From: DSUN01 sp035527715
Lineage (GTDB): Bacteria > Planctomycetota > PUPC01 > DSUN01
Direction: 5' to 3'
DNA: 64,000 bases
Assembly: GCA_035527715.1 (NCBI GenBank)
Contig: DATKZY010000144.1
Location: 7,444 to 71,443, forward strand
The translations under genes and the position numbers were made by a program. Shown here in pieces: positions 15,935-23,093 of this stretch. The notes under the pieces were generated by a model that was not told where the DNA came from, made no database searches, and worked only from the letters and a program-made list of their open reading frames with translations. How positions within the stretch are numbered: the first letter of the stretch is position 1; each line of letters begins with the position of its first letter.

Positions 15935-17212
15935 ATGACAAGATCGGCGGGGTGGCCGTTGTGCATGGGGCTGATCCTCTCTGCGTCAGGGTGCGTGGCC
16001 ACGTTTCGCCCAAAGTGGGCGGAGCTGGAGAGGCCGACCCAGCCGCCCATCCTGCGACTCGGGGAGGTGAAGGAGTCCTTCACCGGAACCTGGGTGAGCG
16101 CCGGCAAACAGAGAAGCATCAGGAACGTGCTCTTGAGCGCGCTTGCGCAGCCCCAGGCCGCTGCCTTGTTCTCCGACGACCCGGGCAATCTGACCCTCAA
16201 CCTGGACATCGTGTTGGACGGCGAGGACGACGACCCCCAGTCGTTCGAGATCTGCGGCAAGTGCGTGCTCACGCTCGGGCTAATCCCCCTGACATGGCAC
16301 ACCGAGCACAACCTGCGGTGCGACGTCTCCATCAAGAGCCCCGACGACTTCGTGGTTGCGAAGTACCGAACCCATGTGACAGGCTCAAACGACGTCCTCT
16401 TCCTGCCTCCCACGATGGTCACGATGCTCGGGGGCCCGGTCGGGGGAAGGATTGCCATCGCGAGCATCTTCCGGAGGATGGCCCGCAGTGTCGTTGCCGA
16501 CATCATGAAGAGGGTGACGACCGACTATCCGCGGCTGGCCGAGGTGAAGCAGTCGAGAGCCGTGGCTGCGGGGCAGGCGCCGCTGAGCGTGGTGATTGGG
16601 GATACGCCGTACTGGGTGGTCTACAATATCTCGGCGGCGGGGCCGAAGTGGGAGTACGCCCTGGAGCTTCACCGCAGCCGTCCGCAACCGGGGACGGCGC
16701 CGCTGCGAAGTCTGCTCGTCGGCACGCGAAGCGGGGAAGCCGCCTCGGCCTGGCAGTGGCGCGAGCCGAAGAGCGTCATCGTGTTCGCTCAGGGGCGCCT
16801 GTGGTATCCCGCATGGCGGACCGAGGGGCCGGCCGAGAAGCTGGCCGCCGTCGAGTTCAAGGAGCGAGCTGTGCCCGCGAAGGAGCTCTTTCAGCCTGGC
16901 TCGCTGGGCGGCCTGTCGGCCAGCGAATGGAACGACCTCCTGGTCGCCTGGAAGAACAGGGAACTCGTCGCCCTCCTTCGCGAGGCGTCCACGGCGGACC
17001 TCACGGGCCACGTCAGCCAGATCGAGCAGCTCGTGCTGCGGGCCAACGAGATGGCCGAGCGGGAGAAGGACGAAGCGCAGAAGCTCATCGCGGCAGGCAA
17101 GCCGGGCAGCGAACTCCACGCCGAGGCCGCGCGGGCCTACGCCGCCCGCATCGAGATCCTCAAGCCCGTCCTCGCCGCGATCAAGGCCGAGGTGGCCAAC
17201 CGCCAGAAGTGA
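15935..17212 (+). CDS. Tandem lipoprotein paralogue 4
   Basis: 425 residues, lipobox ILSASGC, start 15935 with AGGAGGG upstream. The N-terminal half is closest to paralogue 1 (PPILRLGEVKESFTGTW, DTPYWVVYNIS, LVGTRSGEA), while the last ~95 codons are closest to paralogue 2. This chimeric affinity suggests recombination within the array. It ends 18 bp from the convergent permuted-papain gene, so the array stops here. Confidence 0.7.
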   Translation: MTRSAGWPLCMGLILSASGCVATFRPKWAELERPTQPPILRLGEVKESFTGTWVSAGKQRSIRNVLLSALAQPQAAALFSDDPGNLTLNLDIVLDGEDDDPQSFEICGKCVLTLGLIPLTWHTEHNLRCDVSIKSPDDFVVAKYRTHVTGSNDVLFLPPTMVTMLGGPVGGRIAIASIFRRMARSVVADIMKRVTTDYPRLAEVKQSRAVAAGQAPLSVVIGDTPYWVVYNISAAGPKWEYALELHRSRPQPGTAPLRSLLVGTRSGEAASAWQWREPKSVIVFAQGRLWYPAWRTEGPAEKLAAVEFKERAVPAKELFQPGSLGGLSASEWNDLLVAWKNRELVALLREASTADLTGHVSQIEQLVLRANEMAEREKDEAQKLIAAGKPGSELHAEAARAYAARIEILKPVLAAIKAEVANRQK

Positions 17213-17230
17213 GCCGCCCGGCCCCCGGCC

Positions 17231-18280
17231 TCACTTGCCGAGAGGCGAGACCAGGAAGTACTTCCCGACCCCCGAGGTGTCGAAGAAATCGCCTGGGGTG
17301 ATGTCAATGGGGCCGAGCCTGTTCCCCTCCAGCTTCAACCCGGTGGCGGTAGCCACGGCGATCGCCGCCTTCTCGGAACAGACCGCTTTGTCGCCCAAGA
17401 GCCCGAAGCCGGGCTTCTTTTGCAGTGCGGCCTCCCTGGCGACGCCCCAGAGCTTCTTGCCGTCCACAGGGGCCTGCGGCCTGGCCACGTAGATCCCGCG
17501 GCCCTGGTACTGCTTCACGAGCTGCTTCTCGTCCAGGATGCGGCTGCCAACCTTGGGGGTGTGGTCCAGGAACAGGAGCCGGCCATTGGCCTCCTTCACG
17601 AACGTTAGCGCATGCGCCGCAGGCGATTTCTCCCTGGAGAGCGCCCGGAACACGTTACCCTTGCACAGATCGTCCAGGACCCGGTAGAAGCGGTCCGCTG
17701 CGGGGAGAGCCTTGCTTCCGGCACTGCTGGTGTCGGGCGTGAAGAGCAGAATGTCCCCCGGCAACAGGTCCTTCAGCTCCTTGGGGCGATGGGCTGGCGC
17801 CGGCTCCCGGCCCTCCTCGATGGCCGCAACGACCTCCTGGCGCCACTCCTTGTGCCGCCCCGCTGCCTCGCGCACTGCTGCCTCTTGCTTGCGCAGCCAC
17901 GGGCCAGCCGAGGTCGTCAACTCATGCTGCTCGCGCCACTTCGCCCCCTCACCCTCAACGTCCTGATTGAACTGGCGCGCCGCCTCGACATACTTAGTCT
18001 TGGCCGCCTCGAGCGCGGCCAGCTCGCGGCGCGCGGCCGCTTCCTCGGGGGAGCCTTCGACCACCCCGCCGCCGTACTTGGCGGCGAACGCCTTGTTCCT
18101 CTTGACCAGATCGCTGAGCTCCTGCCGCAGCTCCGCTTGACGCCGGGCCAGCGCGGCGCGCACCTCCTGGGGCAGCTCGTCCGGGATCGGCTCGAGCGCG
18201 GGCACCCCGGCATGCAGCCAGCCGGCAAGAGCGACGCCGAGCGCCAGGCATTGGAGCGACTTTCGTACTCTCAGGTTCAC
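17231..18280 (-). CDS. Exported permuted papain-like (YiiX/NlpC-P60-type) hydrolase
   Basis: 349 residues with a signal peptide, an Ala/Glu/Lys/Arg-rich coiled-coil-like segment (~35-165) and a C-terminal permuted papain-like domain. That domain has the family order His then Cys: LLPGDILLFTPD, AAHALTFV (H223) and AVCSEKAA (C301). Such enzymes cleave amide or ester bonds in peptidoglycan, lipids or protein adducts; the substrate here is unknown. The GTG at 18280 is preferred over GTG 18298 because AAAGGAGG lies 5 nt upstream of it. It is the last gene of a three-gene minus-strand operon of exported proteins. Confidence 0.75.
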   Translation of the reverse strand: MNLRVRKSLQCLALGVALAGWLHAGVPALEPIPDELPQEVRAALARRQAELRQELSDLVKRNKAFAAKYGGGVVEGSPEEAAARRELAALEAAKTKYVEAARQFNQDVEGEGAKWREQHELTTSAGPWLRKQEAAVREAAGRHKEWRQEVVAAIEEGREPAPAHRPKELKDLLPGDILLFTPDTSSAGSKALPAADRFYRVLDDLCKGNVFRALSREKSPAAHALTFVKEANGRLLFLDHTPKVGSRILDEKQLVKQYQGRGIYVARPQAPVDGKKLWGVAREAALQKKPGFGLLGDKAVCSEKAAIAVATATGLKLEGNRLGPIDITPGDFFDTSGVGKYFLVSPLGK

Positions 18281-18294
18281 GGCTGCCTCCTTTC

Positions 18295-19992
18295 TCACCG
18301 TGTAGAGTCGCGAGACCCCGGCGACGGCTTCGGCGAGGGCGGCGGAACGGGTTCCTTCTTGCTCTTCTCAGGCTCCTCGGTGAAATCCGGCGGGGTGAGC
18401 TTGATTAGGCGCTCCTTGATGTTGACCTTCGCCGTGTCGGCCTCCGACTTCGCGGCGTTCATCTGATTCATGACCTCCGCTCTCTCCACCTGAAGCTTGC
18501 CAACATTGCCTTCGTTGTTGGTGAGCTTCTCCTTGATGACCTCCAGTTTGCTCTCAAGCTTGCGGTATTTCTCCTCCGCGGCTTTCTTCTCCCCCGTGAG
18601 GCGCACGATCTCCGGATCCTCTCGGAAGCGTTTGGGCACCGAGACATCGCTGGACTCTATGGGATGCCCCGTCACGACCGGAACCGGGGCTGCCCCCTGC
18701 GATGTCCCGCGCTCGCCAGTCGAATCGAACCCGAGTTGCGCTCTGTCGCTGGCGCTTGCGCCCGAGGGGGCCAGCCAGCCCTGCTTGCTAGATCTCCTTA
18801 CGCCATCGAGCTGCTCACGAACGTTCCCATACTGGGGGGTGCCAGGACGGTCTGCCCGCGGGGCCGTCCCGGCTTCGCCGCGGCGCACGGAGCCCTTCCC
18901 AAACGGGGAAGTCGCTTCGCCGCTGCGCGTGTCGGCTGCCACCCCCCCCGACCGGCCGTCGGCTGGGGGCGTGCGGCGCCGCGGTTCGGGCAGTTCTGCG
19001 GCGGACGCCGTCGGAGTCGGAAGGCCGAACGGGAGCTTGGCGACGCCCTTCTCCAGGGCGGCCAGGCCCGATTCCGCCGCATCGCCCGCCTCGTCGAGGG
19101 CGCGCGAGCCGAGCGCCTTGAGCTTCGCTCCGAGGGCCTCGCTGTCCGTCGCCGTGAGCAGCTCGCGCACGATCTCGCCGCCAGGCCCGTCGCCCGCGCC
19201 TGCCTCGCCGAGGGCGGCCCGCGAGAAGCCGTAGTTCTCGGTGGCGAAGGCATCGGTCGCCGCGGCTCGTTGCTCCTGGGCCTCGAGGAAGGCCGGGTCC
19301 AGGCGCCCGGTCAGGATGCCAACCTCGATGGCGACTGCCGGCGGCAGGTCGTAGGCATAGCCGCCGAGGCGGAGCAGGGATTCGAGCCGCTGCTGGGGCG
19401 TGGGCTCGGGGCGGAGGTCTACCACCGAGCTGTCCACGAACGGCTCGGAGCCGCCGAGGCCGAAGAACGAGGTGCCTCCGGGCACAGGGTCGGGGCGGAG
19501 GTCTACCACCGAGCTGTCCACGAAGACGTCGAAGACCCCGGCGAGGCGCTGGCTGATCTCGGCGTCGCGGCGGTCCCAGTCCGCGCGGAGATGGGCGGCG
19601 AGGCGGATGCGCGCGCGGCGAAGCTGCTCCTGGCGCTGGCGCTCGCGCTCCCGTGCGAGGGCCTCCTGTCGGCGCCGCTCGGCAGCGAGGGCGGCCGCCC
19701 GCTGTTGCTGCTCCGCCATGCGCTGGAAGAACCCGTCGATCAGCCCGCTCACCGCGTTGCCGAGCGCCTCGCCGCCGCCGGAGCCTCCGGAGCTGCGGCG
19801 GCTGCCGCCGGAGGACCCCAGGCCCAGCCCGTAGTATCGGCACGACGAGTAGTGCCAAGGGTGATAGCTCGGGTGGCCGCAGATGCCGCACCCGTAGCTC
19901 GCGGCAGAGGCCGCCTCCGGCCATAGCATCGCGAGCACCGCCAACAGGGTGAGCGCAAGAACCGGGCAGCGGAAGAAGGGCAGTTTATTCAC
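18295..19992 (-). CDS. Exported low-complexity / coiled-coil protein of unknown function
   Basis: 565 residues: signal peptide, a Cys/Tyr/His-rich short segment (SYGCGICGHPSYHPWHYSSC) with four cysteines that could bind a metal, a Gly/Ser-rich linker, a Gln/Arg/Glu-rich helix (~95-150), a duplicated FVDSSVVDLRP motif (~159 and ~187), a long Pro/Ser/Gly-rich disordered middle, and a C-terminal coiled coil (~455-540) ending in a Pro/Lys tail. No known domain. Its start overlaps the end of the upstream TPR gene by 8 bp and its stop sits 14 bp before the papain-like gene, so the three are probably made together. Confidence 0.65.
   Translation of the reverse strand: MNKLPFFRCPVLALTLLAVLAMLWPEAASAASYGCGICGHPSYHPWHYSSCRYYGLGLGSSGGSRRSSGGSGGGEALGNAVSGLIDGFFQRMAEQQQRAAALAAERRRQEALARERERQRQEQLRRARIRLAAHLRADWDRRDAEISQRLAGVFDVFVDSSVVDLRPDPVPGGTSFFGLGGSEPFVDSSVVDLRPEPTPQQRLESLLRLGGYAYDLPPAVAIEVGILTGRLDPAFLEAQEQRAAATDAFATENYGFSRAALGEAGAGDGPGGEIVRELLTATDSEALGAKLKALGSRALDEAGDAAESGLAALEKGVAKLPFGLPTPTASAAELPEPRRRTPPADGRSGGVAADTRSGEATSPFGKGSVRRGEAGTAPRADRPGTPQYGNVREQLDGVRRSSKQGWLAPSGASASDRAQLGFDSTGERGTSQGAAPVPVVTGHPIESSDVSVPKRFREDPEIVRLTGEKKAAEEKYRKLESKLEVIKEKLTNNEGNVGKLQVERAEVMNQMNAAKSEADTAKVNIKERLIKLTPPDFTEEPEKSKKEPVPPPSPKPSPGSRDSTR
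19406..19524 (-). repeat. Two perfect 35-bp direct repeats within the coiled-coil protein gene
   Basis: Copies at 19406-19440 and 19490-19524 are identical and 84 bp (28 codons) apart, in frame. They encode the duplicated FVDSSVVDLRP motif. Identity at all codon positions implies a recent duplication or conversion. Confidence 0.85.
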
Positions 19993-21736
19993 GACGGTTC
20001 TTCACCTCCTCAAGCTCCTTGGCGAGCTCTTGTGCCATCTGGGGGTCGAGCTCGACGGCGCGGTCCAGGTGCTGCGCGGCCGACCTGTAGCGCCGGAGGG
20101 CGAGGAAGGCTCGGCCCAGGGTGGCGTGGGCCTCGGCGTCGTTGGGGGCCGTGGCCAGCGCGCGCGCGAGGGCCTGGATGGCCTCCTCGTGCCTGCCCGC
20201 GCGCTGGAGCACGTGGCCGAGGGTCGCGTGCGTCCACGCCCAGTCGGGGGCGGCCTTCGCTGCCTTGGCGCAGTCGGCGAGCGCCGCCGACTTGTTGCCC
20301 ATCTGCGCGTAGGCGCGGGCGCGCACGAGGAGCGCCATCGCGTCGTCGGCCTCGATCGCGAGCGCCCGGTCGCAATCGCGCACGGCCTCGGCCGACCGGT
20401 TCTGGCCGAGGAGCAGGCGGGCCCGCAGGGTGTAGACGAACGGCGTCTTGGGCGCGAGGGCGATGGCCTGGGTGACATCGGCCAGGGCGGCCTCAGGGTT
20501 CCGCTTCCGGTTGTGGAACGCGGCGCGCTCGGTGAACGAGCGCCAGTCCTTGGGGTCGGCCTCGACCGCCTTGTTCAGCGCCTCGAGGGCCTCGCGGTCC
20601 TGCCCGAGCGCCTGGTGTGCCCGGCTGAGGAGGCGGCATGCTTCCGCCTCCTTCGGGCTGGCGTCGAGCACGCGGCGCGCGTGCTCGAGCAGGGCGCTCC
20701 AGGCCCCCCGCGCCTCGTCCACCCGCGCGAGCACGAGGAAGACCTGAGGGTCCTTCGAGCCGAGGGAGAGCGCCACCTGGCCGTCCTCGGCGGCCAGGGC
20801 CACCTCGCCCAGCCGCTCGCGGGCCACGGCGCGAAGCACATATGCCTCAGCGAGTGTCGGCCGCAACTGGATGGCGCGCCCGAGGTCCTCGACGGCCCCG
20901 TGAAGCTCGCCCCGGTCCGTCCGCAGCCGCGCGCGGGCCAGATGGGCCTCCGCCAACTCCGGGTTGCGTTCGATGGCGAGGGTGAAGTCGCGAAGCGCTT
21001 CGGCGGCGGCCCCTTTGCGGGCGAGGGCCTGGCCGCGGTTGAGGAGGGCGAGGGCGCTCTTCGGCTCGGCCTTGAGCGCCTGGGTGAAGCGCTCGACCGC
21101 CTGGTCCCACTCCCCGCGCTCGCGGTGGGCGATGCCCTGGAGCAGGACGGCTTCGGCGAGCTCCGGGCGCTTCGCAGCAGCCGCGGCCGCATCCTTCCCC
21201 ACGGCCTCCCAGTCCCCGCGGAAGGCGTGGATCCACGCACGCTCCAACAGGGATTCGGGCGAGCCCTGACTCGCCTCGACCGCGCCGGTGGCATCGGCGA
21301 GCGCTGCGTCGGGGCGGCCGAGCAGCCGGTGCGCGCGCGCCCGCAGAAGCAACAGGTCGGCCCGCCGCGGCGCCGCGGCCACGCCATCCGTTGCGTCGGC
21401 CACCACCTCGGCCCAGCGGCCCTGGCCGGCCAGCAGTTCGGCCCTGGCGAGCCGATGGTCGGCGTTGAACGGCTCCAGGCGGACCGCCTCCGACGCGTCG
21501 GCGAGGGCGCCGACCGCATCGTGCATCTGCACCCGCAGCCTTGAGCGCGCGAGCCAGAGGTCGGCGCGTTTCGGATCCGCCTTGAGTTGCTGGGTCAGCT
21601 CGGCGAGCTTCTTCGAGCCGGCCTCGGGGCCGGCCGGCGTTTCGGCGGCACGCACGGCGCCTGCCGCGAGAAGGGCCAGGTACAGCGCGCCAGCGGCCAC
21701 GGGCATCCCTCGCAATTCACGTCCAGGTTGCAGCAT
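19985..21736 (-). CDS. Exported tetratricopeptide-repeat protein
   Basis: About 583 residues: an N-terminal signal (PVAAGALYLALLAAGAVRAAE) and then roughly 14-15 back-to-back TPR units from residue ~45 to the end (repeating A..LN.G.A....G....A...F..A....P pattern), an all-superhelix scaffold for protein-protein contacts. The ATG at 21736 has GGAGG 11 nt upstream; TTG 21754 is less likely. As first gene of the operon with the coiled-coil protein and the permuted papain-like hydrolase, it may assemble a periplasmic complex with them. The partner is not identifiable from sequence. Confidence 0.8.
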   Translation of the reverse strand: MLQPGRELRGMPVAAGALYLALLAAGAVRAAETPAGPEAGSKKLAELTQQLKADPKRADLWLARSRLRVQMHDAVGALADASEAVRLEPFNADHRLARAELLAGQGRWAEVVADATDGVAAAPRRADLLLLRARAHRLLGRPDAALADATGAVEASQGSPESLLERAWIHAFRGDWEAVGKDAAAAAAKRPELAEAVLLQGIAHRERGEWDQAVERFTQALKAEPKSALALLNRGQALARKGAAAEALRDFTLAIERNPELAEAHLARARLRTDRGELHGAVEDLGRAIQLRPTLAEAYVLRAVARERLGEVALAAEDGQVALSLGSKDPQVFLVLARVDEARGAWSALLEHARRVLDASPKEAEACRLLSRAHQALGQDREALEALNKAVEADPKDWRSFTERAAFHNRKRNPEAALADVTQAIALAPKTPFVYTLRARLLLGQNRSAEAVRDCDRALAIEADDAMALLVRARAYAQMGNKSAALADCAKAAKAAPDWAWTHATLGHVLQRAGRHEEAIQALARALATAPNDAEAHATLGRAFLALRRYRSAAQHLDRAVELDPQMAQELAKELEEVKNRRE

Positions 21737-21794
21737 GCCGGTTTGTGCCTCCAAAGACTCCCTGGCGGGGCCCGATGCGGCCTCCCCAATGGGT

Positions 21795-21822
21795 AGTATA
21801 GCGCACCAAGCAGGGATTGCAA
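21795..21822 (-). promoter_or_regulatory. Promoter of the TPR operon
   Basis: Minus strand TTGCAA (21822-21817), 16-nt spacer, TATACT (21800-21795), about 60 bp before the TPR gene. Confidence 0.55.
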
Positions 21823-21858
21823 GACAATAGCAGCGGCAGGTCGCACGCGAGCCCCCAC

Positions 21859-21887
21859 TTGCCGTTGCCGCCGCCGGCGGCTATCAT
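21859..21887 (+). promoter_or_regulatory. Candidate promoter of the glycosidase/heparinase pair
   Basis: TTGCCG (21859-21864), 17-nt spacer, TATCAT (21882-21887), 40 bp before the start at 21927. The -10 context (GGCTATCAT) is the same as at 11680. Confidence 0.45.
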
Positions 21888-21926
21888 TGGGATGGCAGGC
21901 GGAGCCGTGTGCGGAAGGAGCACAGG

Positions 21927-23093
21927 ATGACCCGGCGGGAAGCAGTGAAGTCCCTCGCCATCGGCACTCTCGCGGCCGCGACGCCGACGCTCGGCGGCAG
22001 CCGCCGCGACGACGTGGCGCGCCGCGTCCAGAGCCGCTCCTTCCCCTCCGTCTTCCAGGCGTGGAACAAGGCCGACAACCTGGCGGACGAGCCGGAACTC
22101 GTGACGGCGGCCCGCCACGACCTGATCTTCCATGCCCCCGAGTTCTTCGGCCTGCGGTGGGATGGCGCTTCCCGCGGGCTCGCCACCCGCTTCCGGCCTG
22201 AGACGCTCGAGCCGGCCCGCGAGAAGCGGCGGGAGCTTCTCGAGCGCAACCCGAACCTTGTCCTCCTCGCCGAAATCCGCTATCGTGATGCCCCCGCGAG
22301 CTGGCTGCCCCAGGACCACCCCTGGTGGCGCCGCAAGGAGGGCAAAGTCGTGCCCGGCTGGGACGAGGGGCGCTTCCTCCAACTCGACTTCTCGAACCCC
22401 GAGTACCGCGCCCACGTGGCGAGCCGCGCCAGGGCCGCCGTGGAGACGGGTGTGCTCGACGGCGTGATGCTCGATTGGTGGGGCGACGACGACGACCGCC
22501 TGGCGCTCGCCAAAGCCGTCCGCGCGGCCATCGGCGACGACGCCCTGCTCCTCGCCAACGCCAACGACCGCACGACCCCCCGCACCGCCCCGTTCCTCAA
22601 CGGCTACTTCATGGAGTGCACCCGCTCCCGCACGGCGAAGGACTGGGAGCACATCGCCGCCACCCTGTCGTGGGCGGAGGCCAATCTCCGCGAGCCGCGC
22701 GTCAACTGCCTGGAAACCTGGTTCCACAAGTCCCGCCAGGACCTTCACCTGATGCGGGCCACCACGGCCCTCGCCCTCACGCACTCGAACGGCTACTGCC
22801 TGTTCTCCGACCCCAATCCGCTGCCGACCCCCGACCACCTGCACGACTGGTATGCCTTCTGGGACAAGGGCCTCGGCAAGCCCAAGAGCCCCGGCCGGAA
22901 GCGCGACGATGGCTCGTTCCTTCGCGAGTTCGACCGCGGCTTCGCCCTCTACAACCCCATGGGCAACCGCGAGGTAACCATCGAGCTCGCCGAGGACCTC
23001 CTCAGCCGAGCCACCGGCAAGAAGGGGAAGACGCATTCCGTTCCCGCCCTCGACGGCGACATCCTCCTGCGGAGCCAGGGCAGTGGCCAGTAA
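21927..23093 (+). CDS. Tat-exported putative glycosyl hydrolase (TIM-barrel type)
   Basis: 388 residues beginning with a twin-arginine signal (TRREAVKSLAIGTLAAA). The mature part looks like a hypothetical-glycosyl-hydrolase TIM barrel: WDGASRGLATRF, NPNLVLLAEIRYRDAP, then the strand-end motif DGVMLDWWGDDDD (acidic cluster, ~residue 182) and LFSDPNPLPTPDHLHDWY. The family cannot be named with certainty. The ATG at 21927 follows GGAAGGAG at 8 nt; the GTG at 21909 is less good. It overlaps the next gene by 11 bp, so the two are translationally coupled. Confidence 0.6.
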   Translation: MTRREAVKSLAIGTLAAATPTLGGSRRDDVARRVQSRSFPSVFQAWNKADNLADEPELVTAARHDLIFHAPEFFGLRWDGASRGLATRFRPETLEPAREKRRELLERNPNLVLLAEIRYRDAPASWLPQDHPWWRRKEGKVVPGWDEGRFLQLDFSNPEYRAHVASRARAAVETGVLDGVMLDWWGDDDDRLALAKAVRAAIGDDALLLANANDRTTPRTAPFLNGYFMECTRSRTAKDWEHIAATLSWAEANLREPRVNCLETWFHKSRQDLHLMRATTALALTHSNGYCLFSDPNPLPTPDHLHDWYAFWDKGLGKPKSPGRKRDDGSFLREFDRGFALYNPMGNREVTIELAEDLLSRATGKKGKTHSVPALDGDILLRSQGSGQ

